From assembly GCA_945901405.1 (NCBI GenBank), contig CAMDLH010000044.1:1-37337 (forward strand): DNA of 37,337 nucleotides, read 5' to 3'. The first letter of the stretch is position 1; each line of letters opens with the position of its first letter. The notes beneath the pieces are model-generated. The model saw nothing but the letters and a program-made list of their open reading frames with translations, was not told where the DNA came from and made no database searches. A program made the translations under genes and the position numbers. Below, piece by piece: positions 25,372 through 33,911 of this stretch. This DNA is from Bordetella parapertussis. Lineage in GTDB: Bacteria > Pseudomonadota > Gammaproteobacteria > Burkholderiales > SG8-41.

Positions 25372-25983
25372 CACACAGCGCGCTGAACACCGGCCGCGGG
25401 TACTCCCTAATTTAGGTTCATCAGACTGATCCGTGGGTCCAGGCTCGAACTTCGCGGCGTCGGACAAAGCGCGCAAAAAATAATATGGATGCGCACTGCG
25501 TATGCGCATCGCCTCGTCCACCCGCTTCGCCAGATTCATGCCGAGGTAGTTGCCGATGGCACGGTTCCCGGTGGGCAGCGGTTCGTAGACCTTGACGATT
25601 TTCGCGAGATAGGCGCCTGTGCTTTTTATCTGCAGGCCGTCGAACGGATTTTTACCGTTCGCGGCTTTCGCACCCGCGGCATCTGTCAGGTTGTGAATAT
25701 GGATGCCGAGCAGGCCTTTTTTATCGGCCCAGGATTTCTCGATTTCGTATTTGATCCAGCGCCGGCCCGCGGTGTTCGCACCGATCAATATGATGGTGCA
25801 CTCACGGCCCGCGAGCTGGCCGTCGATCCAGCGTTGAATCGCGACATCGTCGGCTTTCGTCAACGCGGCCCAGTCTTTTTCCGGCGCCGACGCGTTGCCT
25901 TCGACGACGCCGAGTGCGCGTACCGCCGCGGCACGCGTGAAGTCTGCCGCGTAGTTAAAACTGTAGAAAACCTTGCGTGCCAT
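25165..25983 (-). CDS. TIR-like (DUF1863/ThsB-type) protein with an abnormal C-terminus
   Basis: A 272-residue frame. Residues 1-162 form a ThsB/DUF1863 TIR-like domain: MARKVFYSFNYAADFTRAAAVR, DVAIQRWIDGQLAGRECTIILIGANTAGRRWIKYEIEKSW (candidate catalytic Glu80), GIHIHNL and NPFDG, ending near VDEAMRIRS. Relatives I recall stop about there. Here the frame runs on through 110 residues, the last 70 antisense to the PIN toxin, so the natural stop seems lost. ThsB proteins make a nucleotide signal from NAD during phage attack and activate ThsA. No ThsA or other partner is nearby, so this may be an orphan or a remnant. GTGAGGTG precedes the ATG. Confidence 0.75.
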   Translation of the reverse strand: MARKVFYSFNYAADFTRAAAVRALGVVEGNASAPEKDWAALTKADDVAIQRWIDGQLAGRECTIILIGANTAGRRWIKYEIEKSWADKKGLLGIHIHNLTDAAGAKAANGKNPFDGLQIKSTGAYLAKIVKVYEPLPTGNRAIGNYLGMNLAKRVDEAMRIRSAHPYYFLRALSDAAKFEPGPTDQSDEPKLGSTRGRCSARCVLSPKQRNAQCVRRRAHILIESGQRQGQALCKFNISGVIQRELKLIRQAQCRRPGLRIGVYVDVDGERA

Positions 25984-26002
25984 TCCGCACCTCACGATAA
26001 TC

Positions 26003-26035
26003 GTAAGTATTTGATATTAAACAATATTTAAGAAT
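26003..26035 (+). repeat. AT-rich dispersed motif, copy I
   Basis: Reads GTAAGTATTTGATATTAAA and continues ACAATATTTAAG, closely matching copy F across about 30 bases. It lies between the TIR gene start and the ahcY promoter, the right edge of the inserted block. Confidence 0.6.
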
Positions 26036-26049
26036 TCTTGCAACTGCGC

Positions 26050-26055
26050 TATAAT
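26050..26055 (+). promoter_or_regulatory. -10 element of the ahcY promoter
   Basis: Perfect TATAAT. A weak -35 (TTTAAG, 26027-26032) lies 17 bases upstream, inside AT-rich motif copy I. Transcription would start near 26062, right at the 5' edge of the SAH riboswitch. Confidence 0.6.
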
Positions 26056-26063
26056 CGCGCCCT

Positions 26064-26147
26064 CACCGAGGAGCGTTGCGACGGTTTTCACGTATTCACG
26101 TGCAGCCGCCAGGCTCGGTGGACCTAACCCCTGCAACGGCGCTCACG
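26064..26147 (+). ncRNA. SAH riboswitch
   Basis: The leader matches the SAH aptamer: CCGAGGAGCGTTGCGACGG, then CCAGGCTCGG, then CTGCAACGGCGCTCAC. Helices: GAGCG (26071-26075) with CGCTC (26140-26144), GTTGC (26075-26079) with GCAAC (26133-26137), and a pseudoknot ACCGAG (26065-26070) with CTCGGT (26114-26119). It binds S-adenosylhomocysteine and turns on ahcY so that SAH is removed. It ends about 30 bases before the ATG. Confidence 0.95.
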
Positions 26148-26177
26148 AACTTTTTTCATAATTGAAAGGAGCGCGTG

Positions 26178-27590
<1,413 letters not shown>

Positions 27591-27603
27591 GAGCGAGGAT
27601 GCC

Positions 27604-28449
27604 ATGCAATCACAACGCAAGCATCCCCACACTTACAGCTTCGAGTTTTTTCCGCCCAACACCGACGAGGGCGCGGAAAAACTCGCGCAGACCGCCGAGC
27701 AGCTCGCCGTACTAAAACCGAAATTTTTTTCGGTCACGTACGGCGCGGGCGGCTCCACGCAGGCGCGCACGTTAAAAGCCGTGCTCGATCTGCGCGCGGC
27801 CGGGCATGCCGCGGCACCCCACATTTCGTGCATCGGCTCCACGCACGCGGGCGTGCGCGATTTTTTGCAGCAATACAAGGATAACGGCATCAAGCATCTG
27901 GTGGCGCTGCGCGGCGACCTGCCATCGGGCACCGCGTCGGCGGGCGAGTTTCACTACGCAAACGAACTGGTGGCCTTCATCCGCAAGGAATTCGGCGATC
28001 ACTTCTTCATCGAGGTCGCAGCCTACCCGGAGTACCATCCGCAGGCAAAAAGCGCGCTGGATGATTTGAACAATTTCAAACGCAAGGTCGAAGCGGGCGC
28101 TGATTCGGCGATCACGCAGTATTTCTACAACGCCGACTGCTACTACCACTTCATTGACCAATGCGAGAAGATGGGCATCACCATCCCCATCGTACCGGGC
28201 ATCATGCCTATCGGCCGCTTCTCGCAGTTGGCGCGCTTTTCAGACGCCTGCGGCGCGGAAATACCGCGCTGGATCCGCAAGAAGCTCGAAGGCTATGGCG
28301 ACGACACCGATTCCATCCGCGCGTTCGGGTTGGATGTCGTCACCCGGCTGTGCGAAGACCTGCTCAAGGCCGGCGCGCCGGGGCTGCATTTTTATACGAT
28401 GAATCAGTCGGGGCTGACCACCGCCATCTGGAAGCGGCTCAAGTTGTAG
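27604..28449 (+). CDS. metF: 5,10-methylenetetrahydrofolate reductase
   Basis: A 281-residue FAD-dependent TIM-barrel enzyme reducing methylene-THF to methyl-THF. Visible: the catalytic Glu in YSFEFFPPN (residue 14), FFSVTYGAGGSTQ, HLVALRGDLPSG, AAYPEYHPQA, ITQYFYNADCYYHF and PGIMPIGRFSQLARFS. The start at 27604 follows a GAGCGAGGA site. It lies 13 bases after ahcY, sharing its riboswitch-controlled message. It ends one base before the convergent VOC gene. Confidence 0.96.
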   Translation: MQSQRKHPHTYSFEFFPPNTDEGAEKLAQTAEQLAVLKPKFFSVTYGAGGSTQARTLKAVLDLRAAGHAAAPHISCIGSTHAGVRDFLQQYKDNGIKHLVALRGDLPSGTASAGEFHYANELVAFIRKEFGDHFFIEVAAYPEYHPQAKSALDDLNNFKRKVEAGADSAITQYFYNADCYYHFIDQCEKMGITIPIVPGIMPIGRFSQLARFSDACGAEIPRWIRKKLEGYGDDTDSIRAFGLDVVTRLCEDLLKAGAPGLHFYTMNQSGLTTAIWKRLKL

Positions 28450-28450
28450 T

Positions 28451-29005
28451 CTACGCGCGGTTGTGCGCCTGCTTGCCAACCGGTGGGTGCGCAACGGCTT
28501 CTTCGAGCGATTTCGCGCTTCGCCATTCGTGTGGCGGGCGTGAAACGCCGTCGGCGCCAATTTGATCGATGTCCCAATAGAACTCAAGGTTGTGGCCGTC
28601 GGGGTCGAGAAACTCTATCGCCACCTGCGCGCCTGCGCCGCGGCGGCCCTCGAACACGATGGTGACACCCTGTTGGCGCAGATGATCACGCGCGCGAAAG
28701 AGGTCATCCAATGAGGCGGCTTCAAACGCGATGTGATGCAGCTCGTGCTGCTGTGTAGCCCCCGGCGCGCCACCCACCAGCGCGATGCCATGATGGTCGG
28801 GATTGCAGCGCATGAAGATCATGCCGCCCGGCATCCTGTCTTCGCCGATGATGTCCGACACCTTGAAGCCGAGCACGCCCGCGTAAAACGCCTGTGATCG
28901 CCGCAAGTCCGTCACCTTGATTACTACATGGCCCAGCTTTTTGAGTGCGAACGGCGGCTGTGTATTGGGAATAGCCGCACGCAGTTTTTCGATATCGACG
29001 GTCAT
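28451..29005 (-). CDS. VOC-family (glyoxalase/extradiol dioxygenase-like) protein
   Basis: A 184-residue metalloprotein of the vicinal oxygen chelate fold. It has two beta-alpha-beta-beta-beta units: GHVVIKVTDLRRSQAFYAGVLGF (first ligand His), then HELHHIAFEAASLDDL (second His) and FLDPDGHNLEFYWD (ligand Glu). This ligand set suggests a dioxygenase- or glyoxalase-like enzyme; the substrate is unknown. The ATG at 29005 begins the natural N-terminus; the longer frame from 29101 would run into an interspersed inverted repeat. Convergent with metF with no spacer. Confidence 0.85.
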   Translation of the reverse strand: MTVDIEKLRAAIPNTQPPFALKKLGHVVIKVTDLRRSQAFYAGVLGFKVSDIIGEDRMPGGMIFMRCNPDHHGIALVGGAPGATQQHELHHIAFEAASLDDLFRARDHLRQQGVTIVFEGRRGAGAQVAIEFLDPDGHNLEFYWDIDQIGADGVSRPPHEWRSAKSLEEAVAHPPVGKQAHNRA

Positions 29006-29069
29006 GGACAGACTCCTGCGTGACTTGAGAAGGATCATCAGAGATTCGTACGGACAATAAACCACCACC

Positions 29070-29148
29070 GTCATTCCCGCGTAGGCCGGAATCCATAACA
29101 CCGTCCCACACGAGACGCCTCATGGATTCCGGCCTGCGCGGGAATGAC
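29070..29148. repeat. Interspersed 79-bp inverted repeat (GTCATTCCCGC type)
   Basis: Two 27-base arms (29070-29096 and 29122-29148) are complementary at 26 of 27 positions around a 25-base centre. The arm starts GTCATTCCCGCG and ends CCGGAATCCAT. I recall this GTCATTCCCGCG...GGAATCCA palindrome as a widely dispersed, transposase-less element in proteobacteria. It lies between the VOC and Bug receptor genes. Confidence 0.85.
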
Positions 29149-29231
29149 GAGGTTTGTTTTGCGTGCTTTGCCCAACGCCGTGGCATTCAGGGCTACACCC
29201 ACAGAATGGTCTGATGAATCATTAAGAAGAG

Positions 29232-30243
29232 TCAGTCAAGCCGTATGTTCGCGGCACGAATCACACCGTCCCACTTGGCCCTGTCTTTTTTCAGGAACTC
29301 GGCGAATTCCTCGGGGCTGCTGCCGATCGGGCGCACGCCTAAATCCACCAGCCGCTGCTGCACGTCCGATTCGCGCATCGCCTTGGCGATCTGCGTGCTC
29401 AACTGCGTAACCAATTGGCGCGGCGTCTTGGCGGGAACCACGGCCCCGAACCAGGACGAAACATCCAGGCCGGCCAGCCCCGCCTCGGCTGTGGTGGGCA
29501 CATCGGGCAACTGCGGCAAGCGTTTGGCGCTTGCGACCGCCAGCGCCCGTAATGTGCCGGCTTTGATCTGCGGTATCACGGCCGGCGGGTTCGCGAACAT
29601 TCCGGTGGCCCTGCCCCGACATTACCGCAATCACAAACTCGGGGCCTTTGTAAGCAATGTGCTGAACGGTGACGCCCGCAACGCGCTGGAACAGTTCGGT
29701 CGTCAGGTGCAGCGAACTGCCCGCACCGGGCGAAGAAAAATTCATCTTCCCCGGCTCACGCTTGGCCGCTGCAATGAACTCGCCGAGATTTTTTGCGGGA
29801 TTCTTGGCATGCACGACCAGTAACACCGCCACGTCCGCAAGCAACGACACCGGCGCATAGGATCCCGTATCGAAGGGCATCTCTTTATAGAGGCTCGGGT
29901 TCATGGTCAATACGCTACCGGGCGTAAACAACACGTGGTAACCATCGGGATTGGCGCGGGCGACAATGCCCGCGGCAATGTTGCCGGAGGCGCCGGGCCG
30001 GCTGTCGATCACGAACGGCTGGCCGTTGTAGTGCGCCAACTTTTCACCAATGGAACGTGCGAGCAAATCGGGGATGCCACCCGCGGCGGTAACCACCACC
30101 CTGACCGGCTTGGTCGGCCACGCCGGATCAGCAGCTTGCGCGCCCGTATAACCCAAGGTGGCCGCGATAAGACCTATTATCGATAAAGCCCGCTTAAGCG
30201 TAGCCGGAGAAGTTAGGCGTTTGCTGCAAGCATCAATGTTCAT
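29232..30243 (-). pseudogene. Bug-family solute receptor gene with one frameshift
   Basis: The first 200 or so codons encode a signal peptide and a normal TctC-type receptor (WPTKPVRVVVTAAGG, IDSRPGASGNIAAG, ANPDGYHVLF, GSSLHLTTELFQ, HIAYKG). After VMSGQ the phase changes. The correct C-terminus (ATGMFANPPAVIPQIKAGTLRALAV, then KTPRQLV) continues in the other frame and stops at 29232. One surplus C in the CCC at 29609-29611 explains it; read uncorrected, the protein becomes nonsense to 29236. This is an inactivated receptor gene or an assembly error. The LysR gene beside it, also frameshifted, is its likely regulator. Confidence 0.85.
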
Positions 30244-30365
30244 GTGTGACCTTCCGGTTCGATTGACAAGATTGATTGGAAAACACGCGTAAAATCTTGT
30301 TCTGCTGCACGTGCATGAACTATGGCAGTCCGCAACCGCCTTGTGAACCCTGTACTTTGTAATAC

Positions 30366-30390
30366 GGCTATAGCCGCTATACCCCTATAG
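30366..30390. promoter_or_regulatory. CTATA/TATAG dyads upstream of the LysR gene
   Basis: GGCTATAGCC (30366-30375) is a perfect palindrome and CTATA-CCCC-TATAG (30377-30390) follows directly. The pair abuts the LysR ribosome site, in the 156-base space shared with the divergent receptor gene. It could be an autoregulatory LysR site; no strong promoter is otherwise clear here. Confidence 0.4.
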
Positions 30391-30399
30391 GAAATCGCA

Positions 30400-31352
30400 A
30401 TGTCCCAGAACGCCAAAGACACCGACAGCCACATCGGCCGCCGCATCAAGCTACGCGACCTGCAAATCCTGGCCAGTGTCGCGCAGCACGGCAGCATGGC
30501 CAAGGCAGCAACGCATCTGGCGACTACTCAGCCCACGGTATCACAAGCCATCGCCGATCTCGAAGACGCTGTGGGTGTGCGGCTGTTTGACCGCAGCACG
30601 CAAGGGGTCGTGCCGACGGTCTTCGGCGAAATTCTGGTAAAGCGCGGTGCCGAAGCGTTCGATGCGTTAAAGCAGGGCATGCGCGACATTGAATTCCATG
30701 CGACATCCGGTGCGGGTGACGTGTGGGTGGGATGCATGGAAGCGCTTTTGCATGGATTATTGCCCGCCGTGATTCAGCGGCTTGCGCAACGGCACCCGAA
30801 GATCATTGTGCATGCGACAGAGGTAAACCCATCAGAGAATGTTCACGTCCTGAGCGAACGCAAACTGGACCTGTTGATCGGCCGATCCACGCGGGCGCAA
30901 GGGGATGACGATCTTCATTCGGAAACCCTGTTTGAGGACGCGTTTACCGTGGTCGCCGGGGAGAAAATCCCTGGGCGCGCCGGCGCAAGGTTGCACTGGC
31001 GGATCTGATGGACGAAGGGTGGCTTTATGGCGAGCCGGGTAACGCGACGCAGGCGCGAATATCCGAAACCATATTGGCCAAGACCGGGCGGCTGCCGCGG
31101 GTTGCCATGTACACCACATCGATGAATTTGCGTCTCGCCTTGTTGGCATCGGGTGACTACATTTCCTGCATACCGGGCTCCGTTTACCGCTACGGCGCCG
31201 CAGGCAGGCCCATCAAGGCCCTACCGGTGGATATGGCGCTTAAGTTACCCGTGGCGATCCTCACGCTGAAGAACCGCACGCTCAGTCCGGCGGCAAAACT
31301 TTTTATCGAGACAGCGCGGGAAGTGGCGAAGACGATGGCGAAAGGCGATTGA
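30400..31352 (+). pseudogene. LysR-family regulator gene with one frameshift
   Basis: The first part encodes a normal LysR helix-turn-helix (RRIKLRDLQILASVAQHGSMAKAATHLATTQPTVSQAIADLEDAVGVRLFDRS) and the start of the effector domain, to FTVVAGEK. The A-run at 30964-30967 then appears one base short. Read as is, the protein ends at 31008; with one more A it continues NPWARRRKVALADLMDEGW and on to the natural end at 31352. Divergence from the Bug receptor gene is the usual layout for a receptor controlled by its own LysR. The downstream 31008-31352 frame is the detached C-terminal half and not a separate gene. Confidence 0.85.
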
Positions 31353-31452
31353 GCCTCGCAACCGACTCGATCCGGCACCGGCTTAGCAACAGGTTCCTTC
31401 CGCGCTATGATGACGGCTCGGCACGCCGCCATCTACCGGGAGAGTACACGCC

Positions 31453-32688
31453 ATGTCTGAAGCAAAAGCTGCAGCGCCGCGAGGAAACGAGCAGCAGATA
31501 AAAACGTTGTTAAGCGAAGTGCGGGCACTGCCGCCGCTTGCCGCGGCGGAGTTGCTCTCCGCGTATTCCGCGCCAGTTACCGGCGGCGTGCTGATGGAGC
31601 TCGACCCCGCGACCGCGCAGGAGATACTCGCGGCGCTGCCCGGCGGATTGCACGACAGCATCCTGCTCGAGGCCCCGCCCGCCGTGGCGCGGCAATGGGC
31701 GCGCAACCAGGCATACCCGGAAGACAGCGTCGGGCGCATGATGGAATCGGCACTCGCGGTGTTTCGCCCCGAGACCACCGTGGGCACGGCCACCGAGGAA
31801 TTGCGTGCGCTGGTAAAAAGCGCGTTCATCACCTACGGCTACGTCACCGACCCGGCGGGCAAGCTGCTGGGCCTCGTCACCATGCGCGACTTGCTATTCG
31901 CCGACAACGATGTACGGCTGGACGCCATCATGCTGCGCGACGTGTTTTCGCTCAATCCGAATTCGCAGTTGTCGGATGCGATGAAGCTGGTGCTCGAGCG
32001 CCACTACCCGGTGTACCCGGTGTGCGACGGGCAAGGCGTGCTGCTTGGCCTCGTGCGCGGGCAAGCCATGTTTCAGGCGCAGGCCTACGAAATCACCTTG
32101 CAGGCCGGCTCCATGGTCGGTGTTGAAAAGGAAGAGCGGCTCGCCACGCGCTGGCTGCAAAGTTTCAAGTTCCGCCATCCGTGGCTGCAACTGAATTTAC
32201 TCACGGCGTTCGTCGCCGGCGCGGTGGTGGGCGTGTTTCAGGGCACGGTGGACAAACTGGTGATCCTCGCGCTGTTTCTACCCGTGCTCGCGGGGCAATC
32301 GGGCAACACCGGCTGTCAGGCGCTGGCGGTGACGCTGCGCGGCATGACGCTCGGTGAATTAAAACCCGGCCAGGAAAAGTTGCTGGTGATGAAGGAAGCC
32401 TCGCTCGGCCTGATGAACGGCGCGCTGGTGGGACTGGTCGCGGGCCTCGGCATGTTCTTCATTGCCACCATGCAAAAATCCCCGCACGCGCTGATGCTCG
32501 CGGTAGTCGTCTGGCTGGCGATGATCGGCAGTTGCGTGGCGAGCGGACTGTCCGGCGCGCTGGTGCCGCTGACGTTGAAGCGCTTCGGGCTTGATCCGGC
32601 CACGGCTTCGAGTATTTTTCTCACCACCGCGACCGACGTGGTGAGCATGGGGTTGCTGCTGGGGCTGGCCACGCTGCTGGTGTTGTAG
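31453..32688 (+). CDS. mgtE: Magnesium transporter MgtE
   Basis: A 411-residue inner-membrane Mg2+ channel. It has an N-terminal helical domain (about 1-120, with repeated ILAALP-type helices), a CBS pair (about 120-235), and a membrane domain of five helices (about 250-411). Signature blocks are FLPVLAGQSGNTGCQALAVTLRG and the final SSIFLTTATDVVSMGLLLGLA. The CBS/N domains sense cytoplasmic Mg2+ and gate the pore. The protein is shorter than typical MgtE (about 450), mainly in the N domain. It stands alone; the LysR gene upstream ends 100 bases away. Confidence 0.9.
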   Translation: MSEAKAAAPRGNEQQIKTLLSEVRALPPLAAAELLSAYSAPVTGGVLMELDPATAQEILAALPGGLHDSILLEAPPAVARQWARNQAYPEDSVGRMMESALAVFRPETTVGTATEELRALVKSAFITYGYVTDPAGKLLGLVTMRDLLFADNDVRLDAIMLRDVFSLNPNSQLSDAMKLVLERHYPVYPVCDGQGVLLGLVRGQAMFQAQAYEITLQAGSMVGVEKEERLATRWLQSFKFRHPWLQLNLLTAFVAGAVVGVFQGTVDKLVILALFLPVLAGQSGNTGCQALAVTLRGMTLGELKPGQEKLLVMKEASLGLMNGALVGLVAGLGMFFIATMQKSPHALMLAVVVWLAMIGSCVASGLSGALVPLTLKRFGLDPATASSIFLTTATDVVSMGLLLGLATLLVL

Positions 32689-32738
32689 TGTGTGTATAAT
32701 ATTAAGAATGTATCAACTTTCAGGTTTTGGGAAACACC

Positions 32739-33053
32739 ATGCGTACCGCACGAGTTTTCACTAACGGCAACAGCCAGGCCGTACGTATACCGCGACAATT
32801 CCGGATCGATGCGTCGGAGGTCTTCATCCACAAGGATGCCGCGACCGGCGATATCGTCCTTTCGGCACGCCCGATGCACGGCGGTTGGGCGGAATTTTTC
32901 GCGCTGCGCGACAGCGCTCGTCTGCCCGCGGATTTTATGAGCGACAGGCCGATGAACATTGTTGAAGCTGGTCGCGATCCGTTTGAAGCCGCCGCATCCG
33001 CGCCCAAGCGCACACGTACACGTGCCGCAAAGGCGGCGCGCAAGAAGCGATAG
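32739..33053 (+). CDS. vapB: VapB-type antitoxin (AbrB/SpoVT fold)
   Basis: A 104-residue protein. The N-terminal RTARVFTNGNSQAVRIPRQFRIDASEVFI is the AbrB/MazE swapped-hairpin DNA-binding domain; the C-terminal part (WAEFFALRDSARLPADF, then a Lys/Arg tail) would bind the toxin. It overlaps the vapC start by one base. A perfect TATAAT (32695-32700) upstream can serve as its -10, so the pair has its own promoter just behind mgtE. Confidence 0.88.
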   Translation: MRTARVFTNGNSQAVRIPRQFRIDASEVFIHKDAATGDIVLSARPMHGGWAEFFALRDSARLPADFMSDRPMNIVEAGRDPFEAAASAPKRTRTRAAKAARKKR

Positions 33054-33454
33054 TGCGGTATCTGCTGGATACCGATACCGCGAGTTATTCCATTCGCGGC
33101 GCCAGTGCCGCGCTCGACTCGCGACTCGCGAAAGCCGCCGCACGCGACCTGGCGATCTCGGTGGTTACGCGCGCGGAACTGCTGTTTGGCGTGGAAAAAC
33201 GCGGCAACCCGCGCGGACTGGCTCGCGTGGTTCACGCGTTTCTGGATCGTATCGCGATATTGCCCTGGGACAATGCCGCCGTGGATGTCTTTGCCAAGGT
33301 GCGCGCGCAACTCGAACGGCAAGGCACGCCGATCGGTTTTGCCGACACCATGATTGCCGCGCACGCCATTTCACTGAAGGCAACGCTCGTGACAAACAAT
33401 CAAAAGCACTTTCTGAACGTAAAAGGATTGTCGCTTGAGAACTGGCTTGCCTGA
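33053..33454 (+). CDS. vapC: VapC PIN-domain ribonuclease toxin
   Basis: A 133-residue PIN toxin with a GTG start sharing its first base with the last base of the vapB stop. Active-site residues are Asp6 (LLDTDTAS), Glu42 (TRAELLFG) and Asp98 (GFADTMIA), with VTNNQKHF near the end. It resembles the FitB/VapC subgroup and differs in sequence from the PIN protein at 24958. Frame intact, so probably an active pair with vapB. Confidence 0.9.
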   Translation: MRYLLDTDTASYSIRGASAALDSRLAKAAARDLAISVVTRAELLFGVEKRGNPRGLARVVHAFLDRIAILPWDNAAVDVFAKVRAQLERQGTPIGFADTMIAAHAISLKATLVTNNQKHFLNVKGLSLENWLA

Positions 33455-33481
33455 CTTCGCGCCTACTTTTGAGGCGCCGTA

Positions 33482-33874
33482 GTGGCATCAAGCAACGACC
33501 TCGTAAACCACGTCTGCGAGCTGCTGGCGCCGGCGGGACACGTAGTCACCAAGCGCATGTTCGGCGGCCACGGCATCTACGTCGATGGCCTGTTCATCGC
33601 GATCATCGCGTGGGACGAACTTTATTTGAAGGTGGACGACGTCACCAAGGCCGCGTTCGATGCCGAGTCGTGCGCGCCGTTCGTGTATTCGAAGGACGGC
33701 AAGCAGATGACCATGAGCTACCGGCGTGCGCCGGACGACGCCATGGACGCGCCGCATCTGATGCTGCCGTGGGCGCGGCTTGCCATCGAGGCTGCGTTGC
33801 GGGCACGAGCTTCAAAGCCAGCGCCCAATAAGAAACCGGCCGCGAAGGCAAAGCCCGCGCGGCCGGTGTCGTAG
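33482..33874 (+). CDS. TfoX/Sxy N-terminal-domain protein
   Basis: A 130-residue protein starting with GTG. Residues 1-100 form a TfoX_N domain (KRMFGGHGIYVDGLFIAIIAWDELYLKVD, then MTMSYRRAPDDAMDAPHLMLPWARLAIEAALRA), followed by a Lys/Ala/Pro-rich basic tail. Full TfoX/Sxy proteins activate competence genes with CRP, but stand-alone TfoX_N proteins have no proven role. It lies 27 bases after vapC on the same strand and converges on the aminotransferase gene. Confidence 0.85.
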   Translation: MASSNDLVNHVCELLAPAGHVVTKRMFGGHGIYVDGLFIAIIAWDELYLKVDDVTKAAFDAESCAPFVYSKDGKQMTMSYRRAPDDAMDAPHLMLPWARLAIEAALRARASKPAPNKKPAAKAKPARPVS

Positions 33875-33911
33875 AAGCGTAGGCTGAAGTAATTACACCG
33901 CGGCCGGATTA

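Noticed and set aside
26038..26043. TTGCAA as a -35 element for ahcY
   Set aside because: It lies only six bases from the TATAAT; the spacing cannot work.
31008..31352. A separate 114-codon gene after the LysR gene
   Set aside because: It is the C-terminal effector domain of the LysR protein, detached by a one-base shift in the A-run at 30964-30967.
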